A stretch of DNA of 64,000 nucleotides. Source: Bacillus sp. Marseille-P3661. GTDB taxonomy: Bacteria; Bacillota; Bacilli; Bacillales; Bacillaceae_J. The stretch lies in the NCBI RefSeq assembly GCF_900240995.1, contig NZ_LT965955.1:171453-235452 (forward strand), in the 5' to 3' direction. Below, piece after piece: positions 37,339-47,056 of this stretch. The translations under genes and the position numbers were made by a program. The notes under the pieces were generated by a model. The model made no database searches and was not told the origin of the DNA. It saw nothing but the letters and a program-made list of their open reading frames with translations. The number at the start of each line of letters is the position of its first letter. The first letter of the stretch is position 1.

Positions 37339-38036
37339 TGCTTACATTAGAAAATCTTGAAGTTGGTTATGGCGAAAGTATGGTTGTCCGTGATATCGAG
37401 ATTAATGTAAAAGATAACCAGGTTGTATGCTTAATGGGTCGTAATGGTGTTGGTAAAACAACATTAGTTAAAGCGGTGATGGGGATTCTATCACCGAAAA
37501 AAGGAAGAATTATATACAAAAATGAAGAAATAACGAAAAAAAGCCCGTCGTATCGTTCCAAACAAGGCATTGGCTTTGTCCCACAAGGTCGAGAAATTTT
37601 CCCGAAGTTGACGGTTTATGAAAATCTTCTAATTGGACTTGAGGCGAGCGGCAGTGCCAAAAAGAATACTATATCTGAGGGCATTTATGAATATTTTCCG
37701 ATATTAAAAGAGTTCAAGAAGCGAAATGGCGGCGATTTAAGTGGTGGACAACAACAGCAACTTGCAATTGCAAGGGCGCTTGTATCTAATCCATCGTTTC
37801 TATTGCTAGATGAACCAACGGAAGGAATTCAGCCGAATATTGTCGCTGAGATCCAAGATGTTATTCGTGATATTAAAAAGAAGTCACAGACGTCGATGAT
37901 TCTTGTCGAACAAAATTTAGATTTTGCAAAAATTGTAGCAGATTATATTTATGTTATTGATCACGGTTCTGTTGTTTATCAAGGGGCTGTAGATGAAATT
38001 GTAGATGAGGAAGTTTATAAATATTTAAGTATATAA
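37335..38036 (+). CDS. urtE: Urea ABC transporter ATP-binding protein UrtE
   Basis: A 233-residue LivF-type ABC ATPase with Walker A GRNGVGKTT, signature LSGGQQQQLAIARAL, Walker B FLLLDEPTEGIQP and H-loop LVEQNLDFAK. Two adjacent ATG codons (37335 and 37338) are possible starts; the second has better spacing from AAGGGGG. It ends the transporter set, and the urease gamma gene starts 12 bp further on, so urea uptake and hydrolysis form one transcription unit. Confidence 0.92.
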   Translation: MMLTLENLEVGYGESMVVRDIEINVKDNQVVCLMGRNGVGKTTLVKAVMGILSPKKGRIIYKNEEITKKSPSYRSKQGIGFVPQGREIFPKLTVYENLLIGLEASGSAKKNTISEGIYEYFPILKEFKKRNGGDLSGGQQQQLAIARALVSNPSFLLLDEPTEGIQPNIVAEIQDVIRDIKKKSQTSMILVEQNLDFAKIVADYIYVIDHGSVVYQGAVDEIVDEEVYKYLSI

Positions 38037-38048
38037 GGAGTGTTCCAC

Positions 38049-38351
38049 GTGAAACTTTCTCCAGTTGAGATGGAAAAATTGTTTATTTTTATGGCGGGAG
38101 AGCTGGCGCAAAAGCGAAAAGATAAAGGGATAAAACTTAATTATCCAGAATCAATCGCAATTATCAGCTGTTATCTTCTTGAAGGTGCACGTGAAGGAAA
38201 AACAGTTGCACAGCTTATGCAGGAAGGCAAAAAGGTGTTAACAGCAGATGACGTTATGGAAGGAATTCCTGAAATGATTGAAAGTGTTCAAATCGAAGCA
38301 ACCTTTCCGGATGGAACAAAACTTGTAACCGTACATCAGCCGATTGTTTAA
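38049..38351 (+). CDS. ureA: Urease gamma subunit
   Basis: A 100-residue UreA protein, exactly the usual family length, beginning [20 protein letters not shown] and containing [21 protein letters not shown]. It forms the (alpha-beta-gamma)3 urease with UreB and UreC in the cytoplasm. The frame opens at GTG 38040, which overlaps AAGGAG; GTG 38049 has 8-nt spacing and gives the conserved N-terminus. Confidence 0.95.
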   Translation: MKLSPVEMEKLFIFMAGELAQKRKDKGIKLNYPESIAIISCYLLEGAREGKTVAQLMQEGKKVLTADDVMEGIPEMIESVQIEATFPDGTKLVTVHQPIV

Positions 38352-38417
38352 TCAAGATGCTATCTGGAGCTACGAAAAGATTGGGCAAATTTATTTTAAT
38401 AAAGGGAGGGCATGGCA

Positions 38418-38783
38418 TTGATTCCAGGAGAATATCGCTTAAAGTCTGGTGAAATAGAGTGTAATTATGGACGGAAGACTACGAGACTTATGGTTTCAAA
38501 TACTGGTGATCGTCCTGTTCAAGTAGGTTCCCATTTTCATTTTGCTGAAGTAAATAGAGACTTATCTTTTTCACGGCAAGCAGCAATTGGGATGCGCTTA
38601 AATATTGCGGCAGGTACAGCGGAACGGTTTGAACCAGGAGAAGAAAAAGAAGTAGATTTAGTAGAAATTGCAGGAAATAAACGGGTATATGGTCTTAATA
38701 ATCTTACAAGTGGCAGTATTCTTGAAAAAGAAAGTATTGAAACACGTATTAAGCAAGAAGGATTTAAAGGAGTTGGAGAATAA
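38418..38783 (+). CDS. ureB: Urease beta subunit
   Basis: A 121-residue UreB protein ([16 protein letters not shown], then [26 protein letters not shown]). ATG 38412 lies only 1 nt after AAGGGAGGG, whereas TTG 38418 has 7-nt spacing and gives the family-typical MIPGEY start, so I prefer the TTG. The stop overlaps the ureC ATG by one base (TAATG). Confidence 0.94.
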   Translation: MIPGEYRLKSGEIECNYGRKTTRLMVSNTGDRPVQVGSHFHFAEVNRDLSFSRQAAIGMRLNIAAGTAERFEPGEEKEVDLVEIAGNKRVYGLNNLTSGSILEKESIETRIKQEGFKGVGE

Positions 38784-40498
38784 TGAAACTAACTCGTTCA
38801 CAATATGCTAGCTTGTATGGCCCTACTACAGGAGATCAAGTTCGTTTAGCTGATACAGATCTATGGATCGAAATTGAAAAGGATTATACGGTTTACGGCG
38901 ATGAATGTGTATTTGGTGGAGGGAAGGTTCTGCGTGATGGAATGGGGCAAAATAGTACCCGAACTCGTAATGAAGGTGTATTAGATCTTATTTTAACAAA
39001 TGCATTAATTGTCGATTATACGGGAATTGTGAAAGCTGATATCGGGATAAAGGATGGGCGCATTGTAGCCATAGGGAAAGGCGGAAATCCCGATATTATG
39101 GAGGGTGTTCATCCTAACATGATTGTTGGCGCATCTACCGAAGTAATTGCTTGTGAAGGTAGAATTGTCACTGCTGGAGGCATTGATGCACATATTCATT
39201 TTATTAGTCCGCAGCAGATAGATACTGCTATTTCTTCAGGTGTCACTACGATGATTGGCGGTGGTACTGGACCGGCAACGGGTACGAACGCGACGACATG
39301 TACACCTGGTGAATGGAATATTGCTAGAATGCTAGAGACTGCTGAGGAATTTCCAGTTAATCTTGGTTTTTTAGGTAAAGGAAATGCCTCATCACCAGAG
39401 CCGCTCCGTGAACAAGTAGAAGCTGGAGCAATTGGCTTAAAGCTACACGAGGATTGGGGAACAACACCGGCAACGATTAGTCAGTGCTTGAGTGTTGCAG
39501 ATGAAATGGATGTGCAAGTTGCAATTCATACAGATACATTAAATGAAGCCGGCTTTTTAGAGGATACGGTTAAAGCGATTGGTGATCGAGTCATTCATAC
39601 ATACCATACAGAAGGGGCTGGCGGCGGACATGCACCTGATATCATGAAAATTGCCTCTTATCCTAATGTCCTTCCATCATCAACCAATCCAACGCGTCCA
39701 TTTACAGTCAACACAATCGATGAGCATTTAGATATGCTGATGGTTTGTCATCATCTTGACCATAATGTTCAAGAGGATGTGGCATTTGCTGATTCGAGAA
39801 TTCGGCCTGAAACAATAGCAGCAGAGGATATTTTACATGACTTAGGTGTAATTAGTATGATTTCTTCCGACTCACAAGCAATGGGTCGAGTGGGCGAGGT
39901 GATCATGCGCACGTGGCAAACTGCGGATAAAATGAAAAAGCAACGCGGGCTACTTGAAGAGGATCTGGAATCGGATGCTGATAATACGCGTGTTAAGCGA
40001 TACATTGCAAAATATACAATCAATCCTGCGCTTACTCATGGAATTAGTCATGAAATCGGTTCGCTTGAACCTGGGAAATTTGCGGATATTGTTGTATGGG
40101 ATCCTCAGTTCTTTGGAGTAAAACCAGAGCTAGTGTTAAAGGGCGGAATGATTAGTTATGCGCAAATGGGCGATCCAAATGCCTCCATTCCAACACCGCA
40201 GCCGGTTTTTAACCGCCCGATGTTCGGTTCATTTGGCAATGCAAAATACAGCACGTCTTTCACATTTATCTCACAGGCTGCTTATGATAAGAAAATTCCT
40301 GAACAGCTCGGGCTAAAAAAGAAAATTGGCGTTGTTAAAAATTGTCGTAATCTTGGAAAAAAGGATTTGCCATATAATAGTGAAACACCAGAAATCGACA
40401 TAAATCCGGAGACATATGAAGTGAAGGTTGATGGAAAAAGAATTACATGTGAACCGCTTAAAGAAGTAGCGTTAGCGCAGCGGTATTTCTTATTTTAA
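38783..40498 (+). CDS. ureC: Urease alpha subunit, catalytic
   Basis: A 571-residue nickel amidohydrolase hydrolysing urea to ammonia and carbamate. All known active-site residues are in place at the positions used for Sporosarcina pasteurii urease: His137 and His139 (HIHF), carbamylated Lys220 (LKLHEDWG), His222, His249 (AIHTDT), His275 ([10 protein letters not shown]), and Asp363 ([12 protein letters not shown]). The mobile-flap region [10 protein letters not shown] is also present. The enzyme should be active once nickel is inserted by UreEFGD. The gene is followed by a 0.6 kb repeat tract instead of the accessory genes directly. Confidence 0.97.
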   Translation: MKLTRSQYASLYGPTTGDQVRLADTDLWIEIEKDYTVYGDECVFGGGKVLRDGMGQNSTRTRNEGVLDLILTNALIVDYTGIVKADIGIKDGRIVAIGKGGNPDIMEGVHPNMIVGASTEVIACEGRIVTAGGIDAHIHFISPQQIDTAISSGVTTMIGGGTGPATGTNATTCTPGEWNIARMLETAEEFPVNLGFLGKGNASSPEPLREQVEAGAIGLKLHEDWGTTPATISQCLSVADEMDVQVAIHTDTLNEAGFLEDTVKAIGDRVIHTYHTEGAGGGHAPDIMKIASYPNVLPSSTNPTRPFTVNTIDEHLDMLMVCHHLDHNVQEDVAFADSRIRPETIAAEDILHDLGVISMISSDSQAMGRVGEVIMRTWQTADKMKKQRGLLEEDLESDADNTRVKRYIAKYTINPALTHGISHEIGSLEPGKFADIVVWDPQFFGVKPELVLKGGMISYAQMGDPNASIPTPQPVFNRPMFGSFGNAKYSTSFTFISQAAYDKKIPEQLGLKKKIGVVKNCRNLGKKDLPYNSETPEIDINPETYEVKVDGKRITCEPLKEVALAQRYFLF

Positions 40499-40508
40499 TG
40501 TTGATAAT

Positions 40509-41085
40509 GCAACGAATAGAGATTAATCGAGCCCGTGAGAGCAGAAAAAAAGCTGCAGCGGAAACGAATAGGAGTTAATTGTACCCGGGTGAACAAGAAA
40601 AACGTTGCAGCGGAAACGAATAAGGGATAATCGTGCCCAGGTGAACAAGAAAAACGTTGCAGCGGAAACGAATAGGAGTTAATTGTACCCGGGTGAACAA
40701 GAAAAACGTTGCAGCGGAAACGAATAAGGGATAATCGTGCCCAGGTGAACAAGAAAAACGTTGCAGCGGAAACGAATAGGAGTTAATCGAGCCCGTGAGA
40801 GCAGAAAAAAAGCTGCAGCGGAAACGAATAGGAGTTAATCGAGCCCGTGAGAGCAGAAAAAAAGCTGCACTGGTAACGAATAAGGGATAATCGAGCCCGG
40901 GTGAACAAGAAAAACGTTGCAGCGGAAACGAATAGGAGTTAATCGAGCCCGTGAGAGCAGAAAAAAAGCTGCAGCGGAAACGAATAGGAGTTAATCGAGC
41001 CCGTGAGAACAGAAAAAAAGCTGCAGCGGAAACGAATAGGAGTTAATCGTACCCGTGAGAGCAAGAAAAACGTTGCAATGGAAAC
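40509..41085. repeat. Tandem array of about eleven 52-bp repeats between ureC and ureE
   Basis: Each unit runs from GAAACGAATA to GCAGCG and is 52 bp long. Two versions alternate: type A with GAGCCCGTGAGAGCAG and AAAAAGCTGCAG, and type B with ACCCGGGTGAACAAG and AAAACGTTGCAG. Units 2-3 and 4-5 are identical dimers, pointing to recent duplication or slippage. A degenerate copy follows to about 41140. There are no unique spacers and no conserved reading frame. Being inside the operon, the tract is presumably transcribed. The rest of 40499-41211 holds only the ureE ribosome binding site. Confidence 0.92.
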
Positions 41086-41211
41086 GAATAGAAACTGCTA
41101 ATCATACCGACGGAGACTAAGAGTGTCTACAGCGGTTAAAAAAACACATGCAGCAAATTAAATAATCAAAAAAACTATTATTCTATTAACTATAAATATT
41201 AAGGGAGATCT

Positions 41212-41658
41212 ATGATGTTAACAAAAGTAGTACTAGGAAGTATTGAGGAGAGGGATGTGCCTCATTATAATCGAGAATTTATTGAGTTGGATTGGGATGA
41301 GCTAAATAAACGGATTTTAAGAAAACGTACAGATAAAGGGACTGATATTGCGGTTTCACTTGATAAAGAAGGGCCACTAAAAGTAGGTGATATCCTTTAT
41401 CAAGATGAAAATGTCCAAATTGTTGTTCGAACAAAAAAAGAAAAAGTATATGTCATTTACCCAAATTCAATGGTTGAAATGGGGAAGGTGGCATTTGAAT
41501 TGGGCAATCGTCATACCCCTTGTTTAATTTCAGTCGAAGAGATTGTGGTTCGCTATGATGAAACATTAGTACGTCTATTCGAAGAGGTTGGTGTTAAGTA
41601 TGAGCAAACAGAACGCAGATTTAAACAACCGTTTAAATACAGAGGACATAAACACTAA
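41212..41658 (+). CDS. ureE: Urease accessory protein UreE (nickel chaperone)
   Basis: A 148-residue UreE, which carries nickel to the apo-urease assembly complex. Recognisable parts are SLDKEGPLKVGDILYQDENV, AFELGNRHTPCLI with the dimer-interface His, and a short C-terminal RGHKH, a minimal His tail compared with the His-rich tails of some species. Start ATG 41212 or 41215, after AGGGAG. The last 59 bases overlap ureF. Confidence 0.93.
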   Translation: MMLTKVVLGSIEERDVPHYNREFIELDWDELNKRILRKRTDKGTDIAVSLDKEGPLKVGDILYQDENVQIVVRTKKEKVYVIYPNSMVEMGKVAFELGNRHTPCLISVEEIVVRYDETLVRLFEEVGVKYEQTERRFKQPFKYRGHKH

Positions 41659-42334
41659 TCTTCTATATTTAATGCATATTAATGATTCTGCGTTTCCGAT
41701 TGGCTCGTACACCCATTCGTTTGGGATGGAAACGTATATTCAATCTGATGAAATTCGTACTAAAGAAGATTTGCTGTCTTTTTGTACAGTTTATGTTTGC
41801 GAAAATCTATTATATAACGATGCGGTTTTTGTAAAAAAAGCATATGAAAATGCGAAAAATGTTGAATGGGCTGAACTTGTTAAGCTAGAAAAGATTTGCG
41901 ACGCCTCGAAAAGTGCTTATGAATCAAGAGAAGCTAGTAAGAAGATGGGAAAGCAATTTCTCCAGTCAATTTTGCCTGTCACATCATTTGAGTCATTACA
42001 GTTATGGAAAGAAAAGATAGATGAAAAAGAGGTTAAAGGTCATTATTCAGTGATTTATGGGATGTATGCGGTTCAAATGGGTTTCACAATAGAAACTACA
42101 CTTTTATCGTTTATGTATTCTTCTACCGTAGCACTCATCCATAATGCTGTGAGGGCAATTCCACTTGGTCAGCGGGCAGGTATTGAAGTCATTCATAAGC
42201 TTATCCCAATTATAACAACAGCTGCGAAGAGGGCTGAACAGCTATCGTTGCAGCAACTCTCCAATCACGCGATTGGTATTGAGTTAGCTTCCATGCAGCA
42301 CCAATTTTTACATTCAAGATTATTTATTTCATAA
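41600..42334 (+). CDS. ureF: Urease accessory protein UreF
   Basis: A 244-residue UreF, mostly alpha-helical, with the family opening NDSAFPIGSYTHSFGMETYIQ and later HNAVRAIPLGQRAGIEVIH. It acts as the GTPase-modulating partner in the UreDFG complex that matures urease. The frame opens at TTG 41588, but ATG 41600 is the likely start, inside the end of ureE. Confidence 0.92.
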   Translation: MSKQNADLNNRLNTEDINTNLLYLMHINDSAFPIGSYTHSFGMETYIQSDEIRTKEDLLSFCTVYVCENLLYNDAVFVKKAYENAKNVEWAELVKLEKICDASKSAYESREASKKMGKQFLQSILPVTSFESLQLWKEKIDEKEVKGHYSVIYGMYAVQMGFTIETTLLSFMYSSTVALIHNAVRAIPLGQRAGIEVIHKLIPIITTAAKRAEQLSLQQLSNHAIGIELASMQHQFLHSRLFIS

Positions 42335-42355
42335 AATGAAAGGAGTAACTTTTTC

Positions 42356-42997
42356 ATGAAACCAGTACGAATCGGAATAGGTGGACCTGTTGGTTCAGGA
42401 AAAACAGCGCTTGTTGAGAGATTAACTAGAGAAATGTCCGACAAATATAATATGGCTGTTATTACGAATGATATATATACGAAAGAAGATGCGCAGTTTT
42501 TAACGAAAAATGGTGTGTTGGCTCCAGAAAGAATTATCGGTGTTGAAACAGGAGGGTGCCCGCATACAGCAATTAGAGAAGATGCGTCGATGAATTTTGA
42601 GGCCATTGCGGAATTAAATCGTCGTTTTCTTGATTTAGATATTATTTTATTAGAAAGCGGTGGCGATAACCTTTCAGCAACGTTCAGCCCAGAGCTAGTA
42701 GATGGCTTTATTTATGTTATTGATGTAGCAGAAGGTGGCGATATTCCGCGTAAAGGTGGACCAGGAGTAACACGATCCGATTTATTATTAGTAAATAAAA
42801 TTGATCTTGCACCATATGTTGAGGTTGACCTTGATAAAATGAGGGAAGATGCTAAAAATGCTCGCAAGGATCGACCATTTGTTTTTACGAATGTGAAAAA
42901 AGGCGATGGTATTGAACAAGTAATTGAGTGGATTCGTTATTATATGCTTCTTGAGGGAAGTGAACAAGGAGAAAATGTTACAGTTAGCAAGGAATAG
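42356..42997 (+). CDS. ureG: Urease accessory GTPase UreG
   Basis: A 213-residue SIMIBI GTPase. P-loop [11 protein letters not shown] at residues 8-18, the nickel-binding CPH motif in [15 protein letters not shown], switch [12 protein letters not shown], and base recognition NKID. It couples GTP hydrolysis to nickel insertion. ATG 42356 follows AAAGGAG. The 3' end overlaps ureD by 23 bases. Confidence 0.96.
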   Translation: MKPVRIGIGGPVGSGKTALVERLTREMSDKYNMAVITNDIYTKEDAQFLTKNGVLAPERIIGVETGGCPHTAIREDASMNFEAIAELNRRFLDLDIILLESGGDNLSATFSPELVDGFIYVIDVAEGGDIPRKGGPGVTRSDLLLVNKIDLAPYVEVDLDKMREDAKNARKDRPFVFTNVKKGDGIEQVIEWIRYYMLLEGSEQGENVTVSKE

Positions 42998-43790
42998 ACT
43001 TGAAGAAACTATCGGGGCTTATGGAAAACTAGAGTTAGTTTTTGAGCATAGGCAACAGCGCACAAAGTTAATTGATTGTTATCAAGCACCACCGCTTAAA
43101 GCCAGTCGAGCACTGTACCCTAATCATGACCATCAGGCAACGGTATTTTTAATGGAGTCATCTGGGGGGCTTGTTGCTGGCGATCTAAATGAGTATAAGA
43201 TTCATGTAAAAGAAGGTGGCTCTGTTTGCTTAAAGCCACAAAGTGCGACGAAGGTTTATCCTTCCTTTAATGAACTGCCAAGCCGTCAATCAGTATCAAT
43301 TGTGCTAGAAGATCGGGCGGAACTTGTGTGGGACCGCGAAGAAATTATTCCTTTTAAAGATTCAAAGTTCATTGGTAGTAGTTCAGTAGAAATGAGAAAA
43401 TCCTCAACCTTACTCTGGGGAGAAATCCTTTACCCGGGACGTGATAAACGAGGTGAATGTTTTTTGTTTCAAGAATGTAATACACATCTAGAAGTCTGGG
43501 TAGAAGACGATTGTATTGTTTATGATTCACTATCATTGAATCCTAGTAAACAACAGTTAAAGTGCATTGGAGCTCTTGAAGGATATAACTATATTGGTTC
43601 TGCTTGGTTTATATCACCTCACGTCGAAAACATTGATGAAGGGAAGTTAATTCAAGAATTAACGCGAACAATCGATCACAAAGCAGGCATAACGAAGTTA
43701 AATGGGAATGGTATTTTAGTAAGATGGTTATCGAATAGCTTACCATTACTAAAACGAGAAATGGAGAAGGTTTTTAAACTGTTAAAATAA
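42975..43790 (+). CDS. ureD: Urease accessory protein UreD (UreH)
   Basis: A 271-residue UreD/UreH scaffold protein that binds apo-urease and channels nickel. Family stretches include [40 protein letters not shown], and [15 protein letters not shown]. The frame is open further upstream inside ureG, but ATG 42975 with AAGGAG directly before it is the sensible start, though spacing is short at 3 nt. Last gene of the urea operon, followed by a strong terminator. Confidence 0.92.
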   Translation: MLQLARNRLEETIGAYGKLELVFEHRQQRTKLIDCYQAPPLKASRALYPNHDHQATVFLMESSGGLVAGDLNEYKIHVKEGGSVCLKPQSATKVYPSFNELPSRQSVSIVLEDRAELVWDREEIIPFKDSKFIGSSSVEMRKSSTLLWGEILYPGRDKRGECFLFQECNTHLEVWVEDDCIVYDSLSLNPSKQQLKCIGALEGYNYIGSAWFISPHVENIDEGKLIQELTRTIDHKAGITKLNGNGILVRWLSNSLPLLKREMEKVFKLLK

Positions 43791-43801
43791 TAAAATGATT
43801 T

Positions 43802-43849
43802 AAACCTATGTGTGTTTTCTGTTACCAACACATATAGGTTTATTTTTTT
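43802..43849 (+). terminator. Terminator of the urt-ure operon
   Basis: AAACCTATGTGTG pairs with CACATATAGGTTT (small mismatch), followed by ATTTTTTT. Confidence 0.88.
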
Positions 43850-43964
43850 GCCAAAAGTAATGCGAATTTATAGCAAGATAATTTTCATAATATCGTTCTC
43901 TCCTTTGTACGGAATAATAGGTGTATAATATGAAGAATAACGCATGTTTAGAGGAGAATTGGCT

Positions 43965-45209
43965 ATGAACATAGTTGGAAAGCTTTTAGGTTCTGGTGGA
44001 AATCCACTTAAAGATTTAAATGCGAATAATATTGGCGCAGGATTTGTATCTGCACTCTTATGTATAACAGGTCCGCCTGCGCTAATGTTGGCGGCTGCTG
44101 CAAATGGAAACTTTACAACAGAGCAAACGATACTTTGGCTATTTGCAGTTAATGTATTTGGAGGTATTTTTAGTATCGTCTTGCCTTTATACTATCGGAT
44201 GCCGATTGTAGGAGGACATTCAATAACTGGAGTAGCGTTCTTAGCCACCGTTACGACGCAATTTAGTTTTCATGAGTTAATCGGTGCTTATATGTTTTCA
44301 GGTATACTCCTTTTACTAGTTGGTTATTTTGGTATTTTTTCAAAATTGATGAGTTATGTTCCGAGAGAAATAATTGCGGCTATGCTTGCTGGGATGATTA
44401 CCAAGTATATGGTGAACTTTATCGTTTCGATTAGGGATTTATATGTGGTTGGTGGAATTGCACTTTTAGTATATTTTATTTGTGGAAAATATAGCAGACG
44501 CATTCCGCCAATGGTAGCTGCTGTATTTACGGCTTTTATACTTTTATATTTAACTCAGGATTTAGGCAGAATCGGAATATTTGTAGACTTTATTCCCCCT
44601 TCTATTCAAGTGCCTGATTTTAATTCACTTACGTTCCTTTCTGTATCGGTACCGTTAGCGCTGTTAATTTTAAGCAATGATGCAGCGGTGGGGATTGGTG
44701 CAATCGAACAAAATGAATATCGTCCCCCTGTGAATCGAATAGTTACTTTTAGCGGTTTGTTTTCAATTTGTGCTAGCTTTTTTGGTGGACAATCTTCAAA
44801 TATTGCCGGAATGATGTCTGCTGTATGTTCAGATCGTGGAGCTGGACCAAAGGATAAAAGGTATATGGGTGCGGTTGTTTCGGGAATTTTAATTATATTA
44901 TTTGGAGTTTTTTCGTGGAAGTTAGTTCCGTTTATTCAATCGCTACCGTCATCATTTGTCGCTATTTTAGTTGGTTTCTCATTAATCGGAGTGTTCGGAA
45001 ATAGCTTACATACAAGCTTTTCAAAGCCAACGTTGAAAATGAGTGCAGCATTTACCTATATTATTTCAATTTCAGGTATAACAATCTTAAGTATTGGGGC
45101 CCCTGTCTGGGCATTGTTAGCCGGTACAATTATCGCGCGCTTTGTTGATAATAATAAGTTGTTGTCAAGTAACAAAAGAAGCGCAAACGTTAAAAGGAAA
45201 GTTATTTGA
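43965..45209 (+). CDS. BenE-family (benzoate/H+ symporter-like) transporter
   Basis: A 414-residue membrane protein with about 12 segments of the BenE branch of the NCS2-fold carriers (CITGPPALMLAAAANG, YRMPIVGGHSITGVAFL, LILSNDAAVGIGAIEQNEYRPPVNRI, GGQSSNIAGMMSAVC). BenE members import benzoate with protons, but many are uncharacterised, and no aromatic catabolic genes are nearby. ATG 43965 has GAGGAG 8 nt upstream; the longer frame from ATG 43944 lacks a site. A TATAAT-like -10 is at 43923. It lies between the urea operon and an ABC exporter and has its own terminators, so no functional link is shown. Confidence 0.75.
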   Translation: MNIVGKLLGSGGNPLKDLNANNIGAGFVSALLCITGPPALMLAAAANGNFTTEQTILWLFAVNVFGGIFSIVLPLYYRMPIVGGHSITGVAFLATVTTQFSFHELIGAYMFSGILLLLVGYFGIFSKLMSYVPREIIAAMLAGMITKYMVNFIVSIRDLYVVGGIALLVYFICGKYSRRIPPMVAAVFTAFILLYLTQDLGRIGIFVDFIPPSIQVPDFNSLTFLSVSVPLALLILSNDAAVGIGAIEQNEYRPPVNRIVTFSGLFSICASFFGGQSSNIAGMMSAVCSDRGAGPKDKRYMGAVVSGILIILFGVFSWKLVPFIQSLPSSFVAILVGFSLIGVFGNSLHTSFSKPTLKMSAAFTYIISISGITILSIGAPVWALLAGTIIARFVDNNKLLSSNKRSANVKRKVI

Positions 45210-45256
45210 TCAACAAGAAGTTGGACGTGAGATTTCTATATTTGTTTCATAAAAGT

Positions 45257-45287
45257 AGAGGTGCAGTAATAGTGCACCTATTTTTGC
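45257..45287 (+). terminator. Terminator after the BenE-like gene
   Basis: AGGTGCA pairs with TGCACCT across GTAATAG, followed by ATTTTTGC. Confidence 0.8.
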
Positions 45288-45313
45288 TTTAAGAGTGAAA
45301 GGCAGGAGTGTGA

Positions 45314-47056
45314 ATGAAGTCGATTCAAGAGTTGTTTAAATATGCAAAGCCATACAAAATGTTTGTTGCCTTAGCACCTATTTTAATGGCAATAGAGGTT
45401 TTGATGGATTTAATTCAACCGTTTGTTTTACAACGGATTATTGACGTTGGAATTGCAAACGGTGATACGGATTATGTGATTAGCAGGAGTTTATTAATGA
45501 TATGTGCTGCGTTTATTGGTTTAATTGGTGGAGCGGGATGTACAATTGTTAGTTCAATAGCGGCAATTCATTTCTCTACCGATGTCCGTAAAGACTTGTT
45601 TACAAAAATCAGTCACTTTTCAAGTGAAAATCGTGATGCTTTTGGAGTTGGAAAGTTAATTACCATTGTGACGAATGATTTAACGATTGTTCAAAACGCC
45701 TTTATGATGACATTGAGAGTGCTAGTAAGAGGGCCACTTTTATTTATTGGCAGTATTATTATTGTTTATATCAATGCGCGCGAGCTGTTTCCGATCTTAT
45801 TTGTGATAATTCCTATATTAGTTTTCTGCATTATCATCCTGTCACGCAAAGCGGGTAAACTGTTCGGACATGTACAGGAAGCGATCGATGCCTTAAATAA
45901 AAAGGTACAGGAAAACTTAGCGGGAATCCGTGTTATAAAAGCATTTGTACGGAAAGACTATGAAATTAATACATTCAAGACTGTTAATGATCAGCTTACT
46001 AAAAAAGCGATCAACGCAGAGCAAGTCATCACGGTTTTAATGCCGATCATGATTCTAATTATTAACAGTGCAACTGTGTTTACATTAGCTTTAGGCTCGT
46101 TTAAGGTAGCGAATGATGTCATTCAAGTGGGTGTTATCATTTCTTTTATAAACTATTTAAACATTATTCTAATGAGCTTAATGACAACGAGTATGGTCAT
46201 GATGCAGTTAATGCGTGCAATTCCGTCAGCAGAGCGGATTCAGTCCATTTTTAATATTAAAATTAACATTGAACAGCAAGGAAATGCTGTTGCTTTTAAT
46301 GGAATTAGGCAATCGATAGAGTTCAAGAATGTTAGTTTTAGCTATAGTAAAAACGGTGAAAATGTTTTGAATTCAGTTTCATTTAAAATTAATAAAGGTG
46401 AGAAGATTGGAATTATTGGACCGACAGGTAGCGGGAAATCAACGTTAATTAAGTTAATACCGAGGGTATACGATGTAGATGAAGGTGAAATTTTAATTGA
46501 TGGCATTAATGTGAAAGATTATGATTTACAAACGCTGAGATCAGCAATCGGCTTTACTCCTCAAAAATCAATTCTATTTTCAGGTAGTATTGAAGAAAAT
46601 CTGCGCTATGGTAAAGACAATGCAACTGCCGTTGAGCTGGAAACGGCCTCAAGGAATGCAGGTGCACTTGAGTTTATTGAAAAGCTAGAGAACCGGTTTT
46701 CGCATAAGCTTGCGCAGCAATCTACGAATCTTTCCGGCGGTCAAAAACAGCGGCTTTCGATTTCAAGAGCATTTGTTAGAAAGCCATCGGTATTGATATT
46801 AGATGACTCAACCTCAGCTGTAGATGCTAGTACAGAACGTTTAATAATAAATGCGCTTAATAAGGAATATCGCAATACAACAACTTTTATAATCGCATCT
46901 AAAATCTCTTCAATCGTTGGCTGTGACCAAATCTTAGTAGTAGATGATGGAAAACTTGTTGGCATAGGGATACACCGAGATTTATTAGAAAACTGTTCTC
47001 TTTATCAGGAAATTTATGAAACACAAGGTGGAGAGGAGTGGGCAGTAGTTGAGTAA
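45314..47056 (+). CDS. Heterodimeric ABC exporter, subunit with degenerate ATP site
   Basis: A 580-residue half-transporter: six membrane helices (about 15-300), then an ABC domain (Walker A GPTGSGKST, Q-loop GFTPQKSILFSG, signature LSGGQKQRLS). The Walker B catalytic Glu is Asp (LILDDSTSAVD), and the H-loop His is Ser (IIASKISSI). These are marks of the non-hydrolysing site half in heterodimers such as BmrC/BmrD or TM287/288. With the downstream subunit it should export drugs, lipids or peptides. ATG 45314 follows GGCAGGAG. Its stop overlaps the start of the next gene by 8 bases. Confidence 0.88.
   Translation: MKSIQELFKYAKPYKMFVALAPILMAIEVLMDLIQPFVLQRIIDVGIANGDTDYVISRSLLMICAAFIGLIGGAGCTIVSSIAAIHFSTDVRKDLFTKISHFSSENRDAFGVGKLITIVTNDLTIVQNAFMMTLRVLVRGPLLFIGSIIIVYINARELFPILFVIIPILVFCIIILSRKAGKLFGHVQEAIDALNKKVQENLAGIRVIKAFVRKDYEINTFKTVNDQLTKKAINAEQVITVLMPIMILIINSATVFTLALGSFKVANDVIQVGVIISFINYLNIILMSLMTTSMVMMQLMRAIPSAERIQSIFNIKINIEQQGNAVAFNGIRQSIEFKNVSFSYSKNGENVLNSVSFKINKGEKIGIIGPTGSGKSTLIKLIPRVYDVDEGEILIDGINVKDYDLQTLRSAIGFTPQKSILFSGSIEENLRYGKDNATAVELETASRNAGALEFIEKLENRFSHKLAQQSTNLSGGQKQRLSISRAFVRKPSVLILDDSTSAVDASTERLIINALNKEYRNTTTFIIASKISSIVGCDQILVVDDGKLVGIGIHRDLLENCSLYQEIYETQGGEEWAVVE

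Noticed and set aside
40495..40752. Minus-strand open frame across the 52-bp repeats
   Set aside because: The frame is open only because the repeat unit lacks stops there. It has no ribosome binding site and a nonsense-like repetitive product.
40509..41085. CRISPR array
   Set aside because: Units are contiguous 52-bp copies with no unique spacers, and no cas genes are present.
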